Assembly (NCBI GenBank): GCA_000697355.1
Contig: JNEN01001218.1
Span: forward strand, 156,365-220,364
Direction of reading: 5' to 3'
DNA from: Syncephalastrum monosporum B8922
Lineage: Eukaryota > Mucoromycota > Mucoromycetes > Mucorales > Syncephalastraceae
Length of the DNA stretch: 64,000 bases
Both the position numbers and the translations under genes were made by a program. The notes under the pieces are model-generated. The model was not told where the DNA came from and made no database searches. It saw only the letters and a program-made list of their open reading frames with translations. Positions 34,035 to 49,555 of the stretch are shown in pieces (the first letter of the stretch is position 1; each line of letters opens with the position of its first letter).

Positions 34035-34551
34035 TATTCTTATATCGTCATTTTTGTGTTGTGTTGTGTATGAGTGTGTGTAGAATGTGTCTTTTTTTCT
34101 GTTCTTTTGTGTCATACGTGTACATATTCTTTAACTTGTCCCCTCCCCTTGCCCAACCCCCCTTTTTTTTCCCTTCGTTTTCTTCTATTTCATTTGTGAT
34201 ATCATCTTAACCTCGACCTCTTGTTTTTTTTTTTCTCTTTCTTGTTTGCCATCTTGTATTTATCCCAATCCAACAGAGACAGGCCTTTTTTCTATAAATC
34301 TTTCAAGGACATCCAAATCTTCAGCAATTTATTATTCTTTCTGTGATGGTCTGTGCATACTGCATGCATGTTGCTGTTGTTGACAGCCAACACGTTTTTT
34401 TTTCTTTTGTTGTTGTGCATGTATCTGCGTTTGTTGAGAGGGAAAAAGAAAAGAGAAAGAGAAGAAAAAACCGGTTGAATATATGCGATAACCCCCCAAT
34501 CATATAAGCTGCCATCACACACATTCTTTTTTTTCGCAACCAGAAGCATAC
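34035..34551. other. Convergent intergenic region
   Basis: About 0.5 kb between two 3' ends, rich in T and GT runs. No gene supported. Confidence 0.45.
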
Positions 34552-35911
34552 TTATTCCTTATCAGCACTGTGTGTATCAAAATACGATGTGAGCGGCTTT
34601 CCTAATTCGGCCTACATGTATTCGGTGCTTACCTGCGAGCGCTACCGGCAGGCGATCGCGAGCGGCTTCGCGAGTAGGAGCGGCCGCGCTTCTCCTCCTC
34701 ATCAGCACGGGGCGAAGCGGCGCGGTCGTCAACACTGCGACGGCGGTCGTCAGCGGGAGCAGGCGAGCCCGAACGCGAGCGAGGCGAACGCGAACGAGGC
34801 GAACGCGAACGAGGCGAGCGGGAACGCGAGCGGGAACGCGAACGGGGCGAACGGGGCGAACGGGGCGAACGCGAACGCGAGTACGAAGGCGAGCGACGGC
34901 GGCTGCGGCGGGGCGGCGACCGGCTGCGCGAGTAGGAGCGGCTGCGCGAGCGACGGCGGTACGAGCTCGAGTCCTAGGTGATTAGAGAGAAAGAAGCGTG
35001 TGAGAGCGCCAGTGATACAGTTATTGTGACCCGCTTACCTCAAAGAGCTGGACACGCGAGCCATTCAGGTCGCTATCCTGCATCTTGCGCAGAGCATATT
35101 CCATATCGTCGCGGTACGCGAATTCGACAACACTATATGCATAGGTGGAAGCAGAGATGAATGAAATAAAATGAGACATAGGAGCGCTTTGCATAGTTGG
35201 AAATCACGATCAATTACCCTTCACCGGGGCGCGAGCGAATGATATCAGCAAATGTGACTTCACCGGCTTTGCGCATTAAGTCTTTCAGATCCTGGATGGG
35301 AGACACCGCACAAGTGGGAGGATTGGATTTAGACGGACGAGGCCAAAGAGAACGGAAGGAAGGGAGCATGACATAAGAAGGAGAGGGTATAACCGTCGCA
35401 ATGGTCCGGTCTTGTGGGAGAATGGTGATGGGAAGAGGAGCGTACCTGCCAGCTGGTTCCAGACGGGATGCCTTCGACAATCAAGCGATAGTGCGAGTGC
35501 CTAGCAATCACGATCATGTGTGAGTTACATAGATAGCAATGCTTTAGATATGCTGCTATGCTGTTTATATTGCACTGTATTAATAATACATACTTCTCAC
35601 GGCGGCGCTCACCATGACGCTTGCCACGCGCCAACTCCACAATGAGTCTATTCATTGAAAAGCATCAGACACTCTCAATTCTTCCAGACATCTGGATTCT
35701 TTTTTTTTTCCCTTTACCTTTCACCTAGAAACTCTTTGCCATGGAAATCATAGACAACATCGTCGGCGTCTCTGGGGTCTTTGAACTCGACAAAGCCGTA
35801 ACCGCTTTTGATGTTGATCTCACGGATAGGGCCGTACTTGCGGAAGAGTTTCTCAAGATCGCGTTCACGACAATCGCGGGCAAGACGACCAATGTACACT
35901 CGTGTCGACAT
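34552..35911 (-). CDS. SR splicing factor, two RRMs plus RS domain (SRSF1/4/5/6, Srp2-like)
   Basis: Exons 35911-35718, 35647-35594, 35500-35446, 35291-35218, 35132-35039, 34973-34633 and probably 34567-34552 (275 aa). RRM1: RNP2 VYIGRL (5-10) and RNP1 GYGFVEF (37-43). RRM2 (about 86-155) is the atypical pseudo-RRM with SWQDLKDLMRKAGEV (99-113), the hallmark of SRSF1/4/5/6-type proteins. The C-terminal RS domain has many RS dipeptides plus SPRSPRSP blocks, the usual substrate of SRPK/Clk kinases. It works in the nucleus in exon definition and alternative splicing. The last intron is uncertain: AG|GTAAGC overlaps a TAA stop at 34631-34629, so without splicing the protein ends there at 271 aa. 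Confidence 0.92.
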
Positions 35912-36613
35912 GATCGTTGAGAGAGCAAGTTATTCTTTTTGCCGGCCCTTTTTGCGCGCGTCTCTTACAATATCGATATGTTTATTCTGTCTCTCAGCCA
36001 CCTTACCTCCGCTCATATTTTAAAAGTCAGCCGATGAACCCATTGCAAGGCGGTCGGTGAGGTCATTCCATAGCTATCATGCTGTTTCCCTTGTTTATGG
36101 AATACGCCTATCCGGTTTTTTTCTTATCAGAAATCAAAAACACGCTTTGTCGATCTGTTCGTCCATGGCAGCACGGATTGACACGCACTGATGGCGAAGG
36201 GATTTCCTGGACACCACGTGCCACTGCATTCAAACTCTCTTCTCCTTACCCGGCCCCCGCACTTACTGTCTGCGTGCGTTCAAACTGAAAGACAGAGAGA
36301 GAAAAATAAAGCCAACCAGAGAAGTGACGCGAGCCTAAGATACATGCTTGTTTAGGGGCAATTATCGACAATAAATTGAAATCGGCACCTCCCTACCCAC
36401 AGTGACTTTTTCATCATCCACGCTTCTTTAATTGTCTGTGGAGAATGTACGCAACCCATCCTCTTTTTTTCACTAATTTTTTTTCTTTTTGATTTCTAAA
36501 CCTTCTTTTTCGTCTTCCTTCTCTCTTTTCTTTTCCTTCCTTCCTTCCTTTTCCTACTCTACTTGCTTCTTTTTCGCCGTTCCGCTCCTTTTGCCCTTGA
36601 GCCCTCACTCCTT
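35912..36613. promoter_or_regulatory. Divergent promoter region (SR gene / TBC gene)
   Basis: 702 bp between divergent start codons. The TBC side is strongly pyrimidine-rich (36450-36590). No TATA box found in the expected position for either gene. Confidence 0.4.
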
Positions 36614-38602
36614 ATGACCCACGCCAGAGTTCTCAGCAGCAGCAACACGACGCTGATGCCACCCGACGAGCTGCTCCATGCCCTGGAGCAACTGGCAGCC
36701 TCTCCGCGGACACGTACTGACCCCGTCCCTCCACCGCGACGGGCACGGCGTCAGACACTCACCCTCACTACCTCTGTCGATGCGTTGCCCAAGACAAACA
36801 AAAATCTGCCGTATTCACCCTTTAACAACGCTAACGGCTATCCGGCCGACATGGATCGCTCTCGTACGGCCGACTCGACGTCCGTCTCGTTTTCAACCGG
36901 AAAAGACCTGTTCAAACGCACCCACACGCGCCGGTACGAGATCCTCGACGATGAAGATGGGTTTGCTATGTATACCAAGAAAACAGACGAACAAGTGGAG
37001 GTCTCTGGGGCGGATCTGGATCTGTCCAACATCGATATTTCAGCATGGTAATACGTTGCACCAATCATCGTTTTGAAAAAGGGGAGCTAATTTGGAATAC
37101 TAAAAAAAAAAGTCGGACCGCACGAGATCCGTATGGATTCAAACGGCCGACCCAGTATGTGCGTATCGAGGAGATCATCTCCTTTGATTGGAACTATCAG
37201 CAGGTCCTCCAGCGCCAACTGGATGTGTGGCATAAATTTATGCAGGAACACGATAACACATTCCCCACCATCAATTCCAAATGTAAGATAGCGAAGATTC
37301 CTCTAGCGCGATCCATACTGACCTGGCCTGATGCTCCTTTTTTGGGCCGGCTAGTGAAACGCAACGTGCGAAAAGGCATTCCACCTGAGTATAGAAGTAA
37401 GGCAAGTAAAAAAGCACCTTAAAAGTCTTCTTAAATTTATACATTTCACATGATAGGTCTGGCTTCATTACAGTGGAGCTGGGGAAAAGATGAAGGCCAA
37501 CCCGGGGCTGTATGACAAACTCGTCACGGAAGCGTTTGCGACGAAGCACAAGAATGAGCACGCAGAGTCTATCCGCCGAGGTAAATCAGAAGAGAAAAAC
37601 AGAAAAAGCTGAAGGAAAAGAAGGAAAAATCCAAGACACTCATCAGCTGGAACCAGATCTGCATCGCACGTTTCCGGATAACAAGTATTTTTGCTGCGCT
37701 ATCCATCAAGCGGATGGATCAGTCGTGATGGACCCAGAGACAAACACGATGCTGCAAGCACTCCACCGTGTGTTACTTGCTTTTAGCATCCATACACCCA
37801 ACATTGGCTACTGCCAGTCGCTCAACTTCTTGGCGGGGTTCTTCTTGCTCGTTATCAAGGAGAGCGAGGAAGCTGCATTTTGGATGCTCGAGACGGTGGT
37901 GAACGACTACTATCCGGATAAGATGTTTGATACGACGATGGAGGGCTCGAGCGTGGATCAGATGGTGCTTATGCAGTTTGTGTACGAAAAGATGCCGGGT
38001 GTGTGGAACAAGATTGGCAACAAGCGCTGCTTCTGGGAATGCACTGAGCAATCCGACCGTTTGCCTCCCATTACGCTTGTCACCAACCATTGGTTCCTGA
38101 CCTTGTTCATCAACATTCTGCCCGTCGAGACCGTACTTCGCGTCTGGGACTGTGTCTTCGTGTAAGTCATACGATTCTGTGGCCGCTTTTGTGTACTCAT
38201 ATGCTGGTCTTATTTAGTGAGGGCTACAAGGTGCTTTTCCGTGTCGCGCTGACCATCATCAAGATGAACGAGCAGGCGATTTGTGCCGTCGACGACCCGA
38301 CCGAGGTCTTCCAAATCTTGCAGAATATGCCGCGACGGTTGATCGATGCACATGATTTTCTCGATGTAAGCTTTTCCCTTGAACATTTCTGGATATTCGA
38401 ATTCTAAAAGTGGGCTGTACAGCGCGTCTTTGCTCGTAACAGTTTCTGTAGCGATGTCACACGGCAAGAGGTGGAACGGCGCAGAGCCATGTTTATGCAT
38501 CGTACAAAATCCTGCCGCGCCTCGGCCTCGACGCCTGACTTGCGACGACAGAAAATGCTCATGGAAACCGCGCGAGCCATGCAACCTCGCGTGTCATCCT
38601 AA
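36614..38602 (+). CDS. TBC-domain Rab GTPase-activating protein
   Basis: Seven exons: 36614-37047, 37113-37282, 37355-37401, 37457-37580, 37636-38161, 38218-38365, 38423-38602 (542 aa). A disordered N-terminus of about 140 residues precedes the TBC domain, which begins at KRNVRKGIPPEYRSKVWLHY (about 206-221). Both catalytic fingers are present: the IxxDxxR-type LEPDLHRTF with Arg269, and the YxQ finger GYCQSLNFL with Gln319. It should therefore be an active GAP on a Rab in secretory or endocytic traffic; the specific Rab is unknown. The layout resembles Gyp2/GRTP1-like proteins without GRAM domains. Intron 3 starts with GC in perfect context (AAG|GCAAGT), restoring SKVWLHY across the junction. 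Intron 1 ends in an A-run plus G. Confidence 0.9.
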
Positions 38603-38876
38603 TGCAAAACCTATATATTCATCCTCCATTCATCAACCCATTCTTGTAGAACAATACCATCATCTAATACTTACTACAACATACCATAATACACGATCTC
38701 TGCGCATTTTTTCCCCTTGCTATTAGTTCACACACATAAAAGTCAGACGCGTGATTGACCTTGTTGAAAGAATTATATATTCATATAGTATAAGAAGATA
38801 TGGAGGAGGAAGTAGGGGATGATATAGTATATACATATGCGGTAATGGGAATGGATTGTTGAAATACATGTACAGA

Positions 38877-40627
38877 TTATGCAACCACATCGATGACCTT
38901 TTTCAGGTACTTCTTCCACCGAGGCAAGGGGACTTCAGGGTCCAGACGACCTTCTTTGTCGCCGCCGTTCATGTACGCAATCTCCTCTGGGGTCAGGACG
39001 CCACTGACAAAGTCCATGTCCGCGCTCTTGACAAACGCAGGACGCACAATGACCTTGTGACCCACGTAGAGGACAACAGCAAAGATAAGACCAATGTAAG
39101 CTGCAACGACCTCAGAGCCGACAATGGGCGCCTCAAAGGTCTGGTAGCCTTGACCAAAGACGACGATGGTACAGATGACGATGACAAAGATATCGCCATA
39201 GGGGAACAACGGAGCGATGTAAGGCAGCGTACCCTTGAGTTCGATGCCTTGTTTCTTCATACCGAGACGGAAGCGGATATGTGTGATGCAGATAATGATC
39301 CACGTAATCAGACCCGCCACCGAGGTCAAGTTGGTCAGCCAGTTGAACACGACACCGGAGCTGAACAAACTCGTCAAGAACGCGAGACAGCCAATGAAGC
39401 AACTCGCCAGCACACACCAGATCGGAATGCCGAAGCGGTTGATACGGGTAAAGAAGCGCGGTGCATCACCATTGTTGGCCAGGGCGAGCAACGTACGCGA
39501 GGACGAGTACACGCCCGAGTTACCGGCACTGATCATGGTAATGAGAATGATCGCGTTCATAAGATCGGCCGCCCAGCTCGCACCGGCAAGCTGGAACACG
39601 AGCGTAAACGGTGAGACAGAGACGTTGTCACTGCCAGACAAAAGATCGGGATCGGTGTAAGGAATGCAGAGGCCGATAATCAGGATGGTGAGGATGTAGA
39701 AGAGCACAATACGGATAAAGACCTGCTTGACAGCGGAAGGCACGGTCTTGTGCGGATTGGCCGACTCACCGGCCGTGATACCAGCAATCTCGACACCATT
39801 GAACGAGAATGCGGCGGTCAGAAGGACATTGAACACGCCGAGGAAACCGTTCGGGAAGGCGCCACCCTCGAGATGGAAGTTCCGCACACCGATATGGTCA
39901 CCGCCAGCGGCGCCGGTGTCGACGCAGATGCCGACGATAACAAAGATGATGACGACGAGAATCTTGATCATGGAGAACCAGTACTCGACCTCGCCGTAGC
40001 CCTTGACGGAAAAGACGTTGATAAAGAGCAGGATCACGAGACAAATGACACTCCAGACGACGCTGTTGACGTTTTGCACCCAGAATTCCATAATCATTGC
40101 TACACCGGTCAATTCGACGGCCACACCGACCGCCCAATTGGCCCAGTACACCCAACCGACACAAAAGCCGAGGGATGGGTCAGCAAAGCGCTTAGCAAAG
40201 TGGGCAAAACTGCCTGCGACGGGAATGTACGCGGCCATCTCACCAAGGCTCATCATCACGCAGTAGACGACGATACCAAGGAAAGCGCTTGAAGCAGGTC
40301 AGCTGTGTTGTTACAATGGCAATTGTTGAATGACTTACTAGGCGACGAGGGCACCACCAGGACCACCATAATTGATGGCTTTACCGGAGGCCATGAACAG
40401 ACCGGTACCTAAAAATTAAATCGATGAGCGGTTGCCCCTTTGCTATCGTGGTGTCGCTGCATACCGATGGTGCCGCCAAGAGCAATCATTTGAACATGGC
40501 GGGCTTTCAGACCACGATGAAGGTGGGCTTGGGGTGGAGCCGTGGTTGTAGAGCCGTTGCTCTCGGCAAACTCGATCGACGTCGCGTAGGAATCGTCGAT
40601 CCCGATCTTTTCGCTGTCCTTGCTCAT
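38877..40627 (-). CDS. Fungal amino-acid permease (APC superfamily, YAT family)
   Basis: Exons 40627-40465, 40408-40339 and 40287-38877 (547 aa). A plasma-membrane proton symporter with about 12 TM helices. The TM1 signature MIALGGTIGTGLFMASGKAI is assembled across intron 1. It continues with NYGGPGGALVAY, SLGEMAAYIPVAGSFAHFA, the TM3 region GWVYWANWAVGVAVELTGVA and the conserved TM6-type AAFSFNGVEIAGITAGESAN. TM8-type NSGVYSSSRTLLALANNG follows. The hydrophilic N-terminus (50 residues, several Lys) and short C-terminus could be ubiquitylation and trafficking regions. The first intron sits inside the TM1 motif. Substrate cannot be set by sequence; general or basic amino-acid permease is most likely. 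A TATA box lies about 155 bp upstream, and GATA cores lie further up (about 41335). Confidence 0.93.
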
Positions 40628-40780
40628 GAAGGGCTTGTGGATAATCGTGGGGTTGTTGAGGGGGAGGGGGTGTTGTAAACGTTTTCTTCTTTGTTGTGGC
40701 CAGAGACCCGGATATGTGCAATCGTTCAAGTGTATTGAAAAGGAAAGCAAGGAAATTCAACGGCGCTTCGTTGTGAAAAC

Positions 40781-40788
40781 TTTTTATA
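40781..40788 (-). promoter_or_regulatory. TATA box of the permease
   Basis: The minus strand reads TATAAAAA, 154 bp upstream of the permease ATG. Confidence 0.5.
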
Positions 40789-43700
40789 TGGCCGTGGAAT
40801 TTAAGACTGCGATCCAAGATGAAAATGACTCCTTTTGGGGGTTTCCTCTCAAGATACCATCGAACGAGGGTCTATTTAAACGGTTTGCCATTGTATCATT
40901 GCCTCTCCCGCACAGACATGGCTTCTCTTACTCTGAGAGTCTATCTCATCAAATCACTTTTTCTCACGCCTTATTCCCACCCTGTTGCGCAATGACAGAT
41001 AGTTTTAGGCAAACGGTGGCGAAATGGTGTCACCTGCCGCCATTTTCATTGGCTCATCGCTTCATCACCCGCTTAAAAGAGCGATCCCTTTTGCCTTCTC
41101 GGCCGTCCTTCCGTACCTGTCCTCCTTTGGCAAGGCCTCCAATAGAATAGACTCAGTCCTCATAGTACCAATCCTCGATCGATCGTTGGTAACGAATAGA
41201 AATTTTTTATCTGCAGCCTGACAAAGACACTCGCAGTGCATATGATATGCATGCATGCATATGCTATGCCATGTATTCTTATTAAAAACTTGGTGTCCGA
41301 GGTTTTTATTTATATTGCATTATACAGTGATCAAAGATAAGATCTTGGATCAAGAGATTTAGACCTGGGATGAGCAACCATGTCGTACGAAAAACGTTAT
41401 TCCTTTCCGCTTTGTGCGCTCTGTGATTCCCCGGCATACTACTTACATTGGCGGCGATAAAATTTTTCTTTCTCTGATTGCTTGGCGCAAGACAATTGAT
41501 AGATAAGTTGTCGATACTACCCAAAGCCTTTTTTTTTTTTACGCTGAGCACATGGATCGCATACTGCTGATAACTGTGTGCGATAAGGGAAGCGTCTACC
41601 ATTGATGCTGATCTCATAAAAAGAATTTGCTTTTCTTAGCTGGTGTACTATTATGTAAGGATTTTGAAAAGGCGACGCCACGTCAACAGGTCATTATCAT
41701 CACCTTCAGACAGTATTTTGGTGCATTATATCAAAATCACTGAGTTTGCTGAGTTCTACTGAAAAGTATCATATACGTTATTGTTACTTCACCAAGAGGA
41801 ACAAGCTTCCAACCGGCACAATATGCAGTGAGACCAAAAAAAAGTCGAGTTTACAGAACCCAGTGGTTTACCCAAAAAAAACATTCGTCTGCCCAAATAA
41901 ATGGAAATTTATGTCGTTCCTTCAATGAATGGAATTTTCGAAAGTGTCTTCTGGGAAGAGACTTTCTTTTTATCTTCGTACGTCAACGACGCGATGGCTT
42001 CTTTCGCTTCAGGTCAGTCCCTAGCAATGGTGACACATAGGACAAGGAGCGATTAGTCCACCTATCCGGCGAAATAACAATCTTCATGCGCTTAATTAAC
42101 GGACGTAGAATGTAAATACCATCGTCTGAAGACAGACAACCCGTCGGCCTCACCCGCGTGCTCCTTCTCCGTCATCCAGAGCTTCTTTTTTTAGATGACC
42201 TTGTGCAACAGTATTCACTCAGATATACTGTGAGCATTCCTTCCAAAACGCCCTTCGCCATTTTTTTGTTCTTTGTTCTGTTTTATTCTAAGTGATACGC
42301 ATTTGCTGATTTTATTTAGCATTCTTTAAGCTATGGCAAGTCGACGCGTCGTAATACATAATGCCACTTTCATTCTTTTTGAGTCGATAGCCCAAATGTC
42401 ACGCATAAAGAAAAAAATTTTTTTTTGGTTTTAAGTCTGGTAGTATACTTCTTCATTATGTCAAGATACTCTATTATTGCGTACGGGTAGCACTCGACAT
42501 GATTACTGTACTTACGAATTTTGCTCAGCAAGACAGTTCGGCCATCCTGTCAGAACCATATATGTACTGGACGCGCCTCCCAGACCGTAAGGAAACCATA
42601 ATAAATGAGACCTTCCTCCTGCGAAGCTCATAACACACTCACTATTTTCAAAGTTGTGCAGGCTTGAAGATACATATGCTGACAAACCCCTCATTGAATG
42701 CTATGCAATATGACTCAAATGCAGCAATTCTTTTGTAAAGCAACATGTTGGGTACATTACTCGTATCTACGTTACTTCTTTTACTCATTTATCACGCAAG
42801 AATGGATGAGCATGCTATCTTTCCGATTCTCCTTCACCATCCTCAAATATGCTCCGTGCGAGAATCGCCTTGCATTGTAACTGGTAATATATACTCCAAA
42901 CGACTATGCTTATGGCGCTTTGTCCATTCCAGCCAGCTGTGTTGCCTCTGTGACGTACCATGTCCTCACACATTATGTGTTAATTTGTTATATACAGACA
43001 CCTTGTATACCACGTTTTGTGCGCAGGTGTGAGTATTATGCGATTCGCTTACTTGAGTGCTGTTTGGCAGTGTTATGCCAGCGGTGTATCAGCGGTGTAC
43101 AACGCACTGATAATGACACATACACGGGATTTTTACACTGAGTAAAATTTGGGAAAGACCTTTAAGCCTGCCAACCTTTGTGAGTAAGACATCCCCAGAG
43201 AACTCGGGCGCCGCAAGGTGTAAGGCGTTCCAAGAACAAAATCTCGCTAGAGTCAGCATGAATAATGAATAGCTCCAGGCACATTCGACTCGTGCGATGA
43301 TACTCTATTTTATGAAAATAAAATACACGCGAAAAGAATAGTTATCCACGCGTCCAAAAAAAGTCTGTGCGCCTTTATTTTCTGCTTCGTCATGCTTCAG
43401 GGTGATTTTTCTACTGTCTAGCTGAGGTTGCGTGGCGAACACAGAGATAAAATGCGTGGACGATTTGCTATAGGGCGATTGACATTTGCACAGGAAGGCG
43501 ATTCTGGGGTATACTGTGGCCAGAGAGCCACAGATCGTGGTACATACGCATATGCACTCTGGATCGATCGGAGCTTAGATAACCCATGGGCCTCCTGCAG
43601 GTCGGTCCCATATATAGAGCAAAAGTTTTAAAGAGATTCATTGTGGCAAGCAAGATAAAGGGCCGAGGTAGTAGTATCGCATTCAGCTCTACTCATGTAT

Positions 43701-44058
43701 GATAATAATGGCTGGTATCAGCGAAAAGGCAGGGGTAATAATGGAGAGGGAAGGAAAGCGAGATACGAATGGACTGTGTACAGTATGTATGTCCAGGTAG
43801 CTGGAGCGGAGAGCGGAGGGGAGGTGGCTTCGATCTGCCCGGATCCGAGCTGTACATGCAACCAGAGGCAGTCCTAGACTTGCGAACGCGCACGCTGCCT
43901 TCTGGTCTTTCCCCTTTTCTGTCTTTTTCTTCTCTTTTCTTTTCCTTCTACTCTCTCCCTTCTCACTTCCTTCTTCTTCGCTGCCTTCCAAAATTCACGC
44001 CAAAGAGGAGGACCAGAGACACCGGCGATCTGAATCACCGAACAAACGTAAACGCGAC
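40789..44058. other. Large divergent intergenic region
   Basis: 3.3 kb between divergent genes. Apart from the 18-bp palindrome at 41245, GATA cores near 41335 and 41585, and homopolymer runs (41528-41540, 42413-42428), I see nothing structured. Pyrimidine-rich DNA at 43905-43985 precedes the deubiquitinase start. Confidence 0.45.
41245..41262. repeat. 18-bp perfect palindrome ATATGCATGCATGCATAT
   Basis: Self-complementary over 18 bp and contains overlapping CATGCA cores. It is about 620 bp upstream of the permease. It could be a dimeric-factor site or chance in AT-rich DNA. Confidence 0.6.
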
Positions 44059-48170
<4,112 letters not shown>

Positions 48171-49555
48171 AAGAAACAAACTACGTACGTAATAAAATAG
48201 GAAGTACACACATCATACTCATATGAGAAAGGGGGTGGGTGCATGGCGTGTATTGTAATTGCAATGACAGATGTGCGCGAGAGAGCGTGGGAGTTCTCAT
48301 CATGCACGTCGTCTGAGCTGGATAAAACAACATTTATGCCATTCTCAGGTCCTGTCTCACATATTTTATTTTGGCAAACCTCCTCTCTCATCCGGACAAT
48401 GATCCGTTCCATGCGCGCGCTTGCTCATCCGCGCACGTCCTACTCTGAATAGAGAAAGATAAAAAAATTTTTTTTTTCAACCAGGTTACCGGTTCAGCCG
48501 CATAAGTGCGACGGCAGCATATAATTTACAGCAGAGTTCTTGATTAAGCTTGCACAACGTACAAGGTTTGCATGCGTGTTTGTGGAATGATGTTTGATAC
48601 CGTTAGTGACCCAGACGAAAATCCAGGCGCCCTTCTTCTTGATGTGAATGAGATAAGTAATTACAGTTTTTTCAGGTGCTTTATGTGTATTCATGACAAA
48701 GATCACCTTCAAGGGCGGGCCTAACAAGGGTATTGTTAGGGCAACTCAGCTTATTCATGTCCCTGAAATGCCCGACGCGTGTAATGATGCATTTCTCTTT
48801 ACAAAGACACCTTTCAAGCTCCCGAGGGGAGGTGAAACCTGAGCTAGCTCGGGATGGCATCACCTCACTCCGTTCGATGGCTTGTGCGGCTCGCTACTTT
48901 GCCATTTCAGGTCATGTTACGGTGTGCTGGTTGTGTAGCATTGACGAAAAAAAAAAAAAAAAAAAAGAACAGACAGATGTGCTACCTCAGTGTCTATCAG
49001 AGAAAGGATCATCAGAAATAAACTTGTACAAATTCCCGCACGGTCTTACCTACGCTATTCTCCCTTAGAAAGAGAAAGAGACGGCCTGCGCAAGGCTGCC
49101 GCGAAATAGGAAGTTGCGTGGAAATGAACAATTGAGGGCCCGCAGAAGCAGCTTCGTTTTGATCCGCTCCAGGACTCAGGGAATAGGAGACATAGGGGTA
49201 AAGGGCACACACTCTCTTTTTGTTACCTTTGTATGATATTCCCACCGATAGCAGCTCAAATAAATAGCAGCGAGCACGGAGAGAGTGGGTCTTGAAGATG
49301 AGTCAGGGCTTGGGCCGGAAATAAACAGCAGAACAGAAACGAAAAAGAGGTGCGCAGAACGTGTTTCAAAAATTCACATGATGATTGCTGTGCCTGTAAT
49401 ATGTTGTCAGGCCCAACTCCGAAACACCCGCCCAAACCTATGCTGCCCTTAAGTAGAACGCGGCTGTCTCCATTTTTTCCCGCTCTAATCATTTTCTTCT
49501 TTCTTTTCACTTTCTCCAATTTACCTTTCTCTCACTAATCTCTCTACGTCTCATC
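48171..49555. other. Intergenic, promoter of the acyl-CoA synthetase
   Basis: 1.4 kb. A poly(A) run lies at about 48948-48967. Pyrimidine-rich DNA at 49490-49545 precedes the ATG. No gene or RNA supported. Confidence 0.45.

Noticed and set aside
34589..34981. 130-codon plus-strand frame with Asn-Ala-Glu repeats
   Set aside because: Antisense of the RS domain of the SR gene; the repeats arise from CG(A/C) TC(G/C) codons on the other strand.
37283..37306. 24-bp GTAAG...CTAG intron in the TBC gene
   Set aside because: Too short for splicing; the next acceptor (CGGCTAG at 37354) gives a 72-bp intron and the expected TBC text.
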